The notes beneath the pieces are model-generated. The model saw only the letters and a list, made by a program, of their open reading frames with translations. It was not told the DNA's origin and did not search any database. Below are positions 49,136 through 57,299 of a DNA stretch of 64,000 nucleotides, one piece after another. The translations under genes and the position numbers were made by a program. Where the stretch lies: positions 1 through 64,000 of the forward strand of contig NZ_VULZ01000014.1 of NCBI RefSeq assembly GCF_009696445.1, written 5' to 3'. Each line of letters opens with the position of its first letter. Positions within the stretch are counted from its first letter, which is position 1. The stretch is from Porcincola intestinalis. Its GTDB lineage: Bacteria; Bacillota; Clostridia; Lachnospirales; Lachnospiraceae.

Positions 49136-50190
49136 TGACCCTCCTTTCCCGCTGATGACATCCGCCTGATCAGGCTGGCGCCGATCAGCACCTGCCTGGG
49201 CGGCCTGTCGGCCTCATGTATGCTCTGTATCAGAAGCTCTGCCGCAGCCTTCCCGAGTCTGGATGTATCCACATCCACCGCCGTAAGCGGCGGGTCCATG
49301 AAAGGTGCCAGCGGGTAGTTATCGAAGGTCACCACACCAGCCTCCTCCGGGATCCGGATCCCCGCCCCGCGAAGGGCGCGCAGCACATGATACGCAATCT
49401 CATTGTCCGCGCACAGAAAAGCATCCGCTTTCCCCTCGCCGACAAGTCTGACAGCCAGCTCCTCCAGCTTCGCTGCCTGTCCGTCCGTCCAGAATTCCGC
49501 ATCTGCCTGTTCAGGCGGACGCGGCTGCCCGTCCGGCTCCTCCACATATATCACCTGCGGAGGACATATTTCCGTCACACCATCCTGATAGCCGTAAATT
49601 CGGTTCCTGGCAAAAACGGTTCTGTCGTTTCGGACAATCATGACAATCCTGCGAAACCCCTGCCGGCAGAGGTGAACGACCGCCTCCCTGCTTCCTTTCC
49701 GGTTATCGACATCCACCCAAGTCGTTCTCGTCTGGCCGATTTCCGGCTCTCCGAGCACAACAAACGGAAAATGCTCTTCCTCCAGGAACTTTACGGTTTC
49801 CTCATCGAGGCTGGCCGGTGGAATAATCAATCCGTCCACCCGCTTTTCATAGACCAGCGACCGGATCGAGGAGACCGGCCGGTTGTTCGTAATCAGGAGG
49901 CTGTAGGCATGCTCCTGAAGTGTTTTCTCGATCGCATACACACTCCGGTTGAAAAAACTGTTGGCGAAGGTTCCTTCGTCCGCTGCGTCAATCACAAGCC
50001 CGATGGTACAGGATGCGCCGCTTGCCAGGTTTCTGGCCGTACTGTTCGGGTGGTAGTTCAGCTTTTTCATTGCTTCTCTGATCTTTTCCTGGGTCTCCTC
50101 CGATATCGGAGCCGTCCGGTTGACCACCCTTGACACCGTGGAGGGAGACACACCAACCATCTTTGCAATGTCCTTGATCGTCGCTGCCAT
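49132..50190 (-). CDS. LacI-family regulator of the alpha-glucan operon
   Basis: The ATG at 50190 gives MAATIKDIAKMVGVSPSTVS, the canonical LacI helix-turn-helix at the very N-terminus; the open frame upstream has no conserved sequence. The 352-residue product has the hinge NYHPNSTARNLASG and a periplasmic-binding-like effector domain (IGLVIDAADEGTFANSFFNR, PLTAVDVDTSRLGKAAAELL). It is the first gene of the operon. Two dyads with ATGCAA/TTGCAT arms lie just upstream, so autoregulation and sugar-responsive control are likely. Confidence 0.9.
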   Translation of the reverse strand: MAATIKDIAKMVGVSPSTVSRVVNRTAPISEETQEKIREAMKKLNYHPNSTARNLASGASCTIGLVIDAADEGTFANSFFNRSVYAIEKTLQEHAYSLLITNNRPVSSIRSLVYEKRVDGLIIPPASLDEETVKFLEEEHFPFVVLGEPEIGQTRTTWVDVDNRKGSREAVVHLCRQGFRRIVMIVRNDRTVFARNRIYGYQDGVTEICPPQVIYVEEPDGQPRPPEQADAEFWTDGQAAKLEELAVRLVGEGKADAFLCADNEIAYHVLRALRGAGIRIPEEAGVVTFDNYPLAPFMDPPLTAVDVDTSRLGKAAAELLIQSIHEADRPPRQVLIGASLIRRMSSAGKEGQ

Positions 50191-50244
50191 ACTGGTTCCC
50201 TTCTGCAGGCTGTCTGTCTCTGTCCGCCTGAAAATCTTCTCTTC

Positions 50245-50299
50245 ATGCAATCGTTTGCATGAATGTTGTAAAATATATGCAATCGTGCAACCGATTGCA
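50245..50299. promoter_or_regulatory. LacI-type operators upstream of the regulator
   Basis: ATGCAA-TCGT-TTGCAT (50245-50260) and TGCAA-CCGA-TTGCA (50286-50299) share arms and a four-base centre containing CG, typical of LacI-family operators. An additional half-site, ATGCAATCG, lies at 50277-50285. They sit 55-110 bases before the regulator start, over the presumed promoter. Confidence 0.7.
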
Positions 50300-50453
50300 T
50301 ACTGAATATATACGTCATTCTGTTTTAATTGTCAACATATCTTCAGGTTCATCTGTCCATTTTTATGAAACCTGCACAACCTAAGGGCCCTATTTTTATG
50401 CAATCCTTCAATCGAGCAGGGCCGATTCACCCTGCCCCCTCGTTTCGTCGCCC

Positions 50454-50493
50454 CCGCCGTCCTCTCGTGCTTCGCACTCGATGATGTGCGGTC
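50454..50493. repeat. intergenic repeat, copy B
   Basis: This stretch matches 35 of 40 bases of the copy at 30887-30926. A perfect 12-bp hairpin, CCATGATGCAAG with CTTGCATCATGG, follows at 50502-50529, absent from copy A. Then comes TTTCACAAAAAA and a terminator. The rest of 50341-50752 holds no gene. Confidence 0.7.
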
Positions 50494-50549
50494 GCCAGGT
50501 GCCATGATGCAAGCAAGCTTGCATCATGGCTTCTGGCTCGTCGCTTTCA

Positions 50550-50583
50550 CAAAAAAGAGGCACGGAACGCTTCCGTGCCTCTC
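50550..50583 (-). terminator. strong terminator, leftward
   Basis: AGAGGCACGGAA pairs with TTCCGTGCCTCT around CGC, and TTTTTT follows in the leftward direction. It lies 170 bases beyond the cstA stop codon and would end that transcript. Confidence 0.85.
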
Positions 50584-50752
50584 TCCGAGAAACAATTGCT
50601 TCCCTGCTTATTCACTTGTCAGAGATGCATTCCCGCACCATTTTGATACGGCCACAATATCCAGTCAGGTCTGCTCCGGTTGTTTTGGTGCAGTTTGAAA
50701 CATCTAACCGCTCACAACCTGCCCCCTGTGTGATACTAAATGATTCCGGATA

Positions 50753-52474
50753 TCAAGCCACACTTGCCTTCTTCTCAAGGCTCTGCTTTCTCATGGTTCT
50801 GATGGAATCCACCGCAAGAATCAGCGCCAGTACAACAAGAAGGACAGCAATGACGGTTCTTGCGACATCCCATCCGAAGTCTGTCGCCGCACCGGACGTC
50901 AGCGCGTTCATATTCTTGATGACCGTCTGGATCAGGGATGTGACCGTGACGCAAAGCATGAAGACCATCGGGATATAAAACATCTTGTTTTTCTTCCCCA
51001 CCTTGCCGAGCCAGGTTGCAACGGCAAGCAGGCCGACAGCAGCCAGCAGCTGGTTTGATGCGCCGAACAGCGGCCAGATGTTCATGTACCCGGTCATGCC
51101 GAGTCCGACTCCAAGCACCACCGTCAGGATGGAGGAGAAGTACGGATTGACAAGAACCTTCTTGAAGCCCTTCGCATCTGCGACCGTCTCGCCCGGAGCC
51201 AGCCAGAATTCCTGGAACGTATATCTTGCCAGTCTCGTGGAGGTATCCAGCGAGGTCAGGCAGAAGACAGAAATCGCAAGGATCAGAAGCGAGCGGATAA
51301 CATTCTCAGCGCCCGAAAGGCCCGGAAGAACCGCAACCATCTTCGCGATCCCGATGGAAAATACCTGCATCGGGTTCGTTGTCGTTCCGGATGAGAAATC
51401 CTTCCAGAGATAGCCGACTGCGCAGATCGTGCACAGTCCGAGCACGCACTCGATCAGCATGGAGCCGTAGGCAACCGGCAGCGCATGCTTCTCATTGTCG
51501 AGCTGCTTGGATGTCGTGCCGGAAGATACCAGCGAGTGGAAGCCGGAAATCGCGCCGCAGGCGATCGTGACAAACAGTGCCGGGAACAGATATCCCTGTG
51601 TCTTGTTATAGAATCCTGTGAAGGCCGGCATCTGGGAAATGCTCGGATGCGCGCCGAAGATCCCGACGACTGCAAGAGCCATCATGAAATACAGCAGGAA
51701 GGAGCTCAGGTAGTCTCTGGGCTGAAGCAGGATCCAGACCGGAACGATGGATGCCGCCGCGATATACACCCCGATCAGAATCATCCATGTCCTGTTATTC
51801 AGATAAATCGGATGCCAGTTCAGTCCGATCGCAATGATTGCGGCAATCGCCACCACACCGGCAATCGTGGACACCAGGAGCGGTGCGTTTCTTCTGTAGA
51901 TCATGAAGCCAAATGCAATTGCGATAACGATGAACAGAATGGAAATCATCGCCGTCGACGCATTGGTCGCGCTCGCCGCCTTGTCCAGGACACCGTTCGT
52001 GTAGGTCGCACTGAAGGTTCCGGCAACCATCGAAGAGAATGCTGCGATAACCAGAAGCAGGGTCAGATAGGTGAACACCAGAAACAGCTTCTTCATCTTG
52101 CTGCCCATGGTATCGCCGATGATCTCGCCGATTGACTGTCCCTTGTGGCGCAGCGAAGCAAACAGAGCGCCGAAGTCATGCACCCCTCCGAAGAAAATGC
52201 CTCCGATCAGGATCCAGAGCATAACCGGCACCCATCCGAAGACGGCTGCCTGGACCGGTCCGGTAATCGGGCCTGCTCCCGCGATGGATGAGAAATGATG
52301 TCCCATCAGCACAGGTGCCTTTGAAGGTACGTAGTCGACGCCGTCCTGGTATTCGACAGCCGGCGTCTTTCTCGACGGATCGATACCCCATGTCTTCGCG
52401 AGCCATCTGCCGTAAAACAGATATCCGCAGGCAAGGACAACGATACCGACGAACAGTATCACTGCAGCATTCAT
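50753..52474 (-). CDS. cstA: carbon starvation protein CstA-like transporter
   Basis: The 573-residue protein has about 16 membrane helices. The CstA N-terminal domain shows VEYQDGVDYVPSKAPVLMGH, HHFSSIAGAGPITGPVQAAV, FGWVPVMLWILIGGIFFGGV and HDFGALFASLRHKGQSIGEI, as in CstA/BtsT. The second domain contains TACGAISGFHSLVSSGTTSK-like sequence and LTSLDTSTRLARYTFQEF. Known relatives import peptides or pyruvate with protons. It lies downstream of a DUF8052-like gene and a candidate leucine T-box leader, which would link uptake to amino-acid supply. Confidence 0.92.
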   Translation of the reverse strand: MNAAVILFVGIVVLACGYLFYGRWLAKTWGIDPSRKTPAVEYQDGVDYVPSKAPVLMGHHFSSIAGAGPITGPVQAAVFGWVPVMLWILIGGIFFGGVHDFGALFASLRHKGQSIGEIIGDTMGSKMKKLFLVFTYLTLLLVIAAFSSMVAGTFSATYTNGVLDKAASATNASTAMISILFIVIAIAFGFMIYRRNAPLLVSTIAGVVAIAAIIAIGLNWHPIYLNNRTWMILIGVYIAAASIVPVWILLQPRDYLSSFLLYFMMALAVVGIFGAHPSISQMPAFTGFYNKTQGYLFPALFVTIACGAISGFHSLVSSGTTSKQLDNEKHALPVAYGSMLIECVLGLCTICAVGYLWKDFSSGTTTNPMQVFSIGIAKMVAVLPGLSGAENVIRSLLILAISVFCLTSLDTSTRLARYTFQEFWLAPGETVADAKGFKKVLVNPYFSSILTVVLGVGLGMTGYMNIWPLFGASNQLLAAVGLLAVATWLGKVGKKNKMFYIPMVFMLCVTVTSLIQTVIKNMNALTSGAATDFGWDVARTVIAVLLVVLALILAVDSIRTMRKQSLEKKASVA

Positions 52475-52761
52475 TGTGTTTCCCTCCTCTTGTTTCCCTT
52501 GCCGTTCCGCTGCCTGCTCTCCATTCTTCTCCTTCAGTCCCGGATCTGAATGTCCGTGCGGCCGCGCTCCGGCTGTTTCTTTGCTGCCGGTCTCCCGGCT
52601 ATATCATCAGCGCCTCATGGCGCAGGATGAACCATCTCATGACAGGCACTTCTTCCGTCTGTCTTCCATATGACTTTCAGACTGAACGATTTCCATCCGG
52701 CCGGAACAGCCGGTACGCCAATCGTACACCAGCCGGCTGACTGCCGGCAAAGCAGTGGCAA
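52475..52761. other. intergenic space between DUF8052-like gene and cstA
   Basis: No gene, strong terminator or promoter is visible in these 287 bases. GC-rich short dyads (CCGGCCGG, CAGCCGG) occur near 52695-52760. Co-transcription of the two genes remains possible. Confidence 0.4.
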
Positions 52762-53358
52762 TCACCGGATCAGCTGCCGCAACAGCTTCAGGTTATCATG
52801 CCCGCCGAAGTTTGCAGCGGCCTTCCCGCTTCCCAGTGTCATCAGGCCAGTGTGGAAATCCATCCATCCGTCGATTGAAAAACGGAAACTCTTGTGCAGC
52901 CGGCACTTTTTCAGAAGCTTCTCGGCACCCGGCGTACTTTCGTCACAGACCACAAGAAGCGTCAGTGTCGTGCACATGTGTCCTTTCCCGGGATGAATCA
53001 GCTTCATGCCCTCCTCGTAGACATACTGTTCCAATGTCCGGTAAGTCTCCTCTGTCAGCTGCGGCATCGAAAAGATATAGCAGTGTTCCCTGCTCTCCGC
53101 ACTCCAGAGCTCATTCTTCTTCGACAAAACATACTGTGCATTGCGCACGGAAAAGTCGCAGCGGCAGATCAGTCCGTCCGGGCCCTCCAGTATCTCAGCT
53201 GAGGTCGATTCTGTCTGCTGAGGCGTTGCCCCCGCAGCCTCCTTCGCCGTTGTCTCTGATCGGGGCGCATTGACGGCTTCCGCAGAGACCCCCGGGATGA
53301 TGTCGTAGTACCTGCGGTATGAACTGACCAGCTTTTCCACATATTGTCCGCGATCCAT
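52762..53358 (-). CDS. DUF8052-like protein upstream of cstA
   Basis: The 198-residue protein starts DRGQYVEKLVSSYRRYYDII and has a variable Ala/Thr-rich insert at residues 24-55. The conserved part follows: DFSVRNAQYVLSKKNELWSA, HMCTTLTLLVVCDESTPGAE and KSFRFSIDGWMDFHTGLMTL. I recall this pattern (RNxxYxLxKK ... SFxFxxxGWxD) in DUF8052 proteins that neighbour cstA in Clostridia. It has no signal peptide or membrane helix. It is directly downstream of the T-box leader. Function is unknown; a role in control or assembly of the transporter is a guess. Confidence 0.65.
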   Translation of the reverse strand: MDRGQYVEKLVSSYRRYYDIIPGVSAEAVNAPRSETTAKEAAGATPQQTESTSAEILEGPDGLICRCDFSVRNAQYVLSKKNELWSAESREHCYIFSMPQLTEETYRTLEQYVYEEGMKLIHPGKGHMCTTLTLLVVCDESTPGAEKLLKKCRLHKSFRFSIDGWMDFHTGLMTLGSGKAAANFGGHDNLKLLRQLIR

Positions 53359-53501
53359 ACGGCATACCTCCCTTCCGTTTTTACGCTGGTCCCTGCGTCC
53401 CCTCGCTGCCTGGCGCTTATTTCTGCTGTCCGGCTTTCTTCCCTGCTGCGAACAGGTGCATCGCTGTGAATGCAGTCAGCAGCTCTCGGGGCTGATCCAC
53501 T

Positions 53502-53862
53502 AAAAAAAGCCCCCGCCTGCACATAAACCTGCACTGTGCAAAGGCGGAGACTTTCATCTTCGTGGTACCACTTTGCTTGCTGCCAAGGGCAACCTCTCTG
53601 TCTGTCGCGGATATCCGCTGCGTCTGCTGCGGAGGATCCTGAAACAGCTCATCATATAACGGTGATCACCGGCGGCATCTACTTCATCTGCCAGGACGAT
53701 ATGAACCCCGCCCGGCATCCGGTTCAATGTGCTGCTCGCAGATGAGACTCATCCGAACTTCCCATACCGCTTCTCAGCACCCGCGGCTCTCTGTGATGTT
53801 CCACTCGTGAGCATGTTCTGGTCATTGCATTTCTCAGTTGTCTGTCGGCTCTTTCGAGCTTG
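53502..53862 (-). ncRNA. T-box riboswitch leader, candidate leucine type
   Basis: On the minus strand the T-box core AAAGTGGTACCACG lies at 53574-53561. It is followed by a terminator stem (CTCCGCC with GGCGGGG, hairpin inner GCAC repeats) and a TTTTTTT run at 53508-53502. Upstream, AGAGAGCCGCGGG with TGCTGAGAAGCGG fits the lower Stem I. The stretch GAGT-CTC-ATCTGCGAGC places CTC (Leu) where T-box specifier codons precede ATC...GAGC. Binding of uncharged tRNA would allow the antiterminator with the UGGU bulge. It controls the DUF8052-like gene and probably cstA. Confidence 0.8.
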
Positions 53863-53868
53863 AACAGA

Positions 53869-53897
53869 ATGATACCACCTGTTAATCCTTTTGTAAA
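53869..53897 (-). promoter_or_regulatory. promoter of the T-box leader
   Basis: On the minus strand TTTACA and TATCAT are separated by 17 bases. Transcription would start near 53862, giving a leader of about 360 bases to the terminator. Confidence 0.65.
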
Positions 53898-54045
53898 CCA
53901 AACGTTTTTCTAATTTTGCAGTGTTCTCATGAATTATTTCGGCATCTGTGCAGATAATTCTCTGTGCGGTTCTCCCGCGCCCATCTGCCTGACGCCGTTA
54001 AACCGTTCGTGCTGAATCATGCGCGCTTCCGACAAGGCCCGGATC

Positions 54046-56088
54046 TTACACCGTTCCCCACTGGTATACGGTCCTGCCGTCAGCCTCCTCCGAAAACGGT
54101 CCGGGAAGCGGAGCTGCCCCTCTGTGCGCACCGAAGTAGTCCTCATTGAAGACGATTCTGCTGCCATCCGGGTTCTCAAACCGCTCTTCCGGCTCAAAGG
54201 CTTTCCCAAGCGTATCTGAGTCAACGATGGCGTCCGTGAAGCCCGACTGTCTCAGCCATTCTCCGATGTTCGTTCTCAGGATGACGCTGCCATCCCGCTC
54301 CTCCACATCCGCATAAGGCGCCTCCGGGAGCATTGACGCATCAGGGATGCAGCTACTTTTCTCATGAGTCCATGCCTCTGCCCCGTTCAGATAGAAGTTC
54401 CCCTCAGACCAGACCGGAAGCTTGTCAAAATGATGCGGCTCAAGCTTCTTCATATCCGGAACATCCGAGTCCATATCGAACCAACTGATCCATTCCTCAT
54501 AGGTCGGATAGCTGTCGAACACTGCCGTCCCCACCTTCCGGTTGTCCCAGTCCGCTGCGCCCGGCTCACTGTCGCTGGCATTGAGATAGTCCGCGGACGG
54601 CCATTTCTGCAAAAATACGTTGTTGTAGAAGCGGTCATCCCCGTGCAGGATGGTCATGAAGCCCATGACCTCCGTCCGGTGCGGGATGTGGTACGGAGTG
54701 TAGCGCTGTCTCAGCAGGCCGTCCACGATCGCATCTGTTCCACCTCCCACGACGGTAAAGGCACCGCAGATGAGATTGTGCACCATCGCGACCCCCTCTG
54801 TCGCAAATCGGAGCGAGACATCGGAGAGCAGGATGTTGTTGTCGATCAGCGTCGGTCCGTGGCCAACCTCGACGAACAGATCCTGGCTGCACATGCCGCC
54901 CGGAAGCCGCTTTGCCCCCTCAGGCGCCTGATTGCGGTACAGCAGGTTCTGCGTGATCCTCGTTCCCTGTGCCTCCCAGTCGCACCAGATGCCCATCGTG
55001 CAGTCATGGATCCAGTTTCTCCTGATCGTCACATCGATGGCTGCATGCATCTTGATGCCCGCAATCTCCGCGCCGCCAAGCTCCATCATATTGTTGATAT
55101 GGTGAATATGGTTGTCCTCAATCACGCTGAAGACACCGCCCATGCGGCCGATGATTCCGCCCTGCTCGCAGTCATGGATGTTGTTGCGGCGGATGATATG
55201 GCTTCCGATCTTTTCCTTCAGCCAGCCATAATACTGTCCTCTGCAGACCGCGTCGCGCTCCATCTGAGTCGGACTCTTCACGTGTTTTGTCGTAAAGTAA
55301 TGGTCATTCTCCGGGTCATAGTACTTGCCCAGTCCGATGCCGGAGCACTTGCTGTTCGAGATCTCGCAGTCCTCGATGATCCACCCCTTTGACCAGTGCG
55401 GACCGATCATGCAGTCCTGGAAAGCGGCCGGCGGTGCCCAGGTCGTCGCAGCCTTTGTCACCACGAAACCGGAGACTGTGATGTACCCGATCCCCTCCTG
55501 CTGCGGCATGAAGCACTCTCTGCGAACATTGATCTCCACATTTTCCTTGTTCGGGTCCTTGTCCTGGAAATTTGCATAGAAGACCGTCTCATCTCCGTCC
55601 TGCTCCGCGTACCACTGGTAAACAGACTCCTCCGGCCGCCAGGAGTACGGGCTTTTCTCCGCCTTCAGGCAGTCCTCCAGCGTCCTCGCCTCATACAGCA
55701 TCCGGTCATTCAGGTAGACCGCTCCGGTGTGTCTGCCCTTTCCGGCAAAGTACCAGTCGCCGTAGACATAGGTCGTATACGGGTTGTAGTCCCCGAAGAT
55801 GCCGTTCCTGACGCGTGCTGTCCAGACAGTTCCCTGATACCGCTCCCAGTCTTCCAGCTTCTCCGCGCCGGTGATCACTGCACCGAGCTTTTTCTCGCTC
55901 CTGTAGATAATCCGTGCGTCCGGGCGCCCGGCGTTCTTCGGGTCTACATACTCGCGGTACACCCCGGGTGCCACAACAACCTCATCTCCAGGCTTCGCCA
56001 CACTCGCGGCATCCTGAATATGCCGGAACGGCCTGTTCTCACTGCCGTCTCCCTGAAATGAGGCAGCAGCGTTGACATAGTAAATCAT
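54046..56088 (-). CDS. GH120 beta-xylosidase (paralog 1)
   Basis: The 680-residue protein matches by eye the Thermoanaerobacterium XylC enzyme that founded GH120. The N-terminal block is PFRHIQDAASVAKPGD and PGVYREYVDP, then FGDYNPYTTYVYGDWYF, YANFQDKDPNKENVEINVRR, HWSKGWIIEDCEIS and the right-handed beta-helix. The candidate nucleophile is Asp370 in CDWEAQGTR, and the acid/base is Glu407 in LFVEVGHGP. About 14 extra residues lie between them compared with XylC. No signal peptide is present, so xylo-oligosaccharides are cut after import. It is the last gene of the leftward xylan-oligosaccharide locus. Confidence 0.85.
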   Translation of the reverse strand: MIYYVNAAASFQGDGSENRPFRHIQDAASVAKPGDEVVVAPGVYREYVDPKNAGRPDARIIYRSEKKLGAVITGAEKLEDWERYQGTVWTARVRNGIFGDYNPYTTYVYGDWYFAGKGRHTGAVYLNDRMLYEARTLEDCLKAEKSPYSWRPEESVYQWYAEQDGDETVFYANFQDKDPNKENVEINVRRECFMPQQEGIGYITVSGFVVTKAATTWAPPAAFQDCMIGPHWSKGWIIEDCEISNSKCSGIGLGKYYDPENDHYFTTKHVKSPTQMERDAVCRGQYYGWLKEKIGSHIIRRNNIHDCEQGGIIGRMGGVFSVIEDNHIHHINNMMELGGAEIAGIKMHAAIDVTIRRNWIHDCTMGIWCDWEAQGTRITQNLLYRNQAPEGAKRLPGGMCSQDLFVEVGHGPTLIDNNILLSDVSLRFATEGVAMVHNLICGAFTVVGGGTDAIVDGLLRQRYTPYHIPHRTEVMGFMTILHGDDRFYNNVFLQKWPSADYLNASDSEPGAADWDNRKVGTAVFDSYPTYEEWISWFDMDSDVPDMKKLEPHHFDKLPVWSEGNFYLNGAEAWTHEKSSCIPDASMLPEAPYADVEERDGSVILRTNIGEWLRQSGFTDAIVDSDTLGKAFEPEERFENPDGSRIVFNEDYFGAHRGAAPLPGPFSEEADGRTVYQWGTV

Positions 56089-56100
56089 CCGTATCTCCCT

Positions 56101-57153
56101 TCACCCCTTGACCTTGATCACTGCCTTGACCAGATCCGTCCGATTATTGACACATTCCTGATAGGCATCATCGATATGATCGAAGTCAAACTCATGTGTG
56201 ACAATCTGCTTGACATCAATGGCTCCCTTTGCAACTGCAGCAATCGCCTTCGGGAAGATATTTCTGTATCTGAAAACAGATTTGATTGTCAGTTCCTTAT
56301 CCATGATCTGCGCAAAGCTATAGCTGATGTCTGACTGAACAGAAATCCCTACCAGAACAACGACACCGCCGCGCCTTGCAAGATAAGGTGTCTGCTGAAT
56401 GCAGACTGCAGCCCCGCTCGTCTCAAAGACCTTGTCTGCCCCGCGTCCCCCGGTCAGTTCGGCAACACGCTCCAGCACATTCTCCTTCCCGCTGTTGATC
56501 ACAACGTCTGCGCCCAGCTCTTTTGCCTTGTTAAGTCTGGCCTCCACGATATCCGCTACGATAATCTGCCCTGCTCCGTGAGCCTTCGCTGACAGAAGCG
56601 TGCAAAGTCCGATGCACCCGCTCCCCAGAATGACCACGGTATCTCCGACGCCAACGCCGCCCTGGTTCGCCGCGTGAAAACCGACAGACAGCGGTTCGAT
56701 CAATGCGCCTTCCTTTGTGCTGACATTGTCAGGAAGCTTGAAGCACCAGTCTGCGGGATGCTCGATGAATTCCTCGTTACAGCCGGGAACCGGCGGGGTA
56801 GCGAGAAACTGTACATCCGGGCACAGATTATAATATCCGGTTTTGCAGAACTCACAATGTCCGCAGGTGACACCCGGCTCCAGCGCAACCCGGTCTCCAA
56901 CCTGAAGATTTGTGACGCCCTCTCCAACCTCGACAACTGTTCCTGCCGCCTCATGCCCCAGCATATAATCCTGCGTCAGGTCAACTGTATAAGCGCCAAC
57001 CTTACCGGCATGATAATAATGAATATCTGACCCGCAGATCCCGATGTATTCCAATGCTACAACTACATTTCCCGGTCCCGCAGCAGGTTTTTCAATCTCT
57101 TTGATGATCATATGATCAAGCCCTCTCATGAAGGCTCCCTTCTGAGTTGCCAT
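56101..57153 (-). CDS. zinc-dependent polyol dehydrogenase (xylitol/sorbitol type)
   Basis: The ATG at 57153 (MATQKGAFMRGLDHM) is preferred; the open frame upstream has no conserved sequence. The 350-residue MDR enzyme has the catalytic zinc site GICGSDIHYYHAG and GHEAAGTVVEVGEGV. The structural zinc lobe is CGHCEFCKTGYYNLCPD, and the Rossmann motif is VILGSGCIGLCTL with an acidic residue in IIVADIVEARLNKA that favours NAD. Family members oxidise xylitol, sorbitol or related polyols to ketoses. Lying between two GH120 genes, a role in pentose or pentitol use is likely. It is 12 bases before the paralog-1 gene. Confidence 0.85.
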   Translation of the reverse strand: MATQKGAFMRGLDHMIIKEIEKPAAGPGNVVVALEYIGICGSDIHYYHAGKVGAYTVDLTQDYMLGHEAAGTVVEVGEGVTNLQVGDRVALEPGVTCGHCEFCKTGYYNLCPDVQFLATPPVPGCNEEFIEHPADWCFKLPDNVSTKEGALIEPLSVGFHAANQGGVGVGDTVVILGSGCIGLCTLLSAKAHGAGQIIVADIVEARLNKAKELGADVVINSGKENVLERVAELTGGRGADKVFETSGAAVCIQQTPYLARRGGVVVLVGISVQSDISYSFAQIMDKELTIKSVFRYRNIFPKAIAAVAKGAIDVKQIVTHEFDFDHIDDAYQECVNNRTDLVKAVIKVKG

Positions 57154-57299
57154 CTTTTTATTCCTCGCTTTCTCTCTTGTCATTCTGATCAGCAGCCCCT
57201 GCCTTCCAGGCACTGCTCAGGCTTATTACACCCTCCATATCAGCCATGCCCCTGTTTTCCGGCATCATCTCACGTTCATTCCCGGCAGGCTGCCATTTT

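Noticed and set aside
54364-55392. A 342-codon rightward open frame opposite GH120 paralog 1
   Set aside because: The sense strand carries all GH120 motifs. The antisense frame has no recognisable fold.
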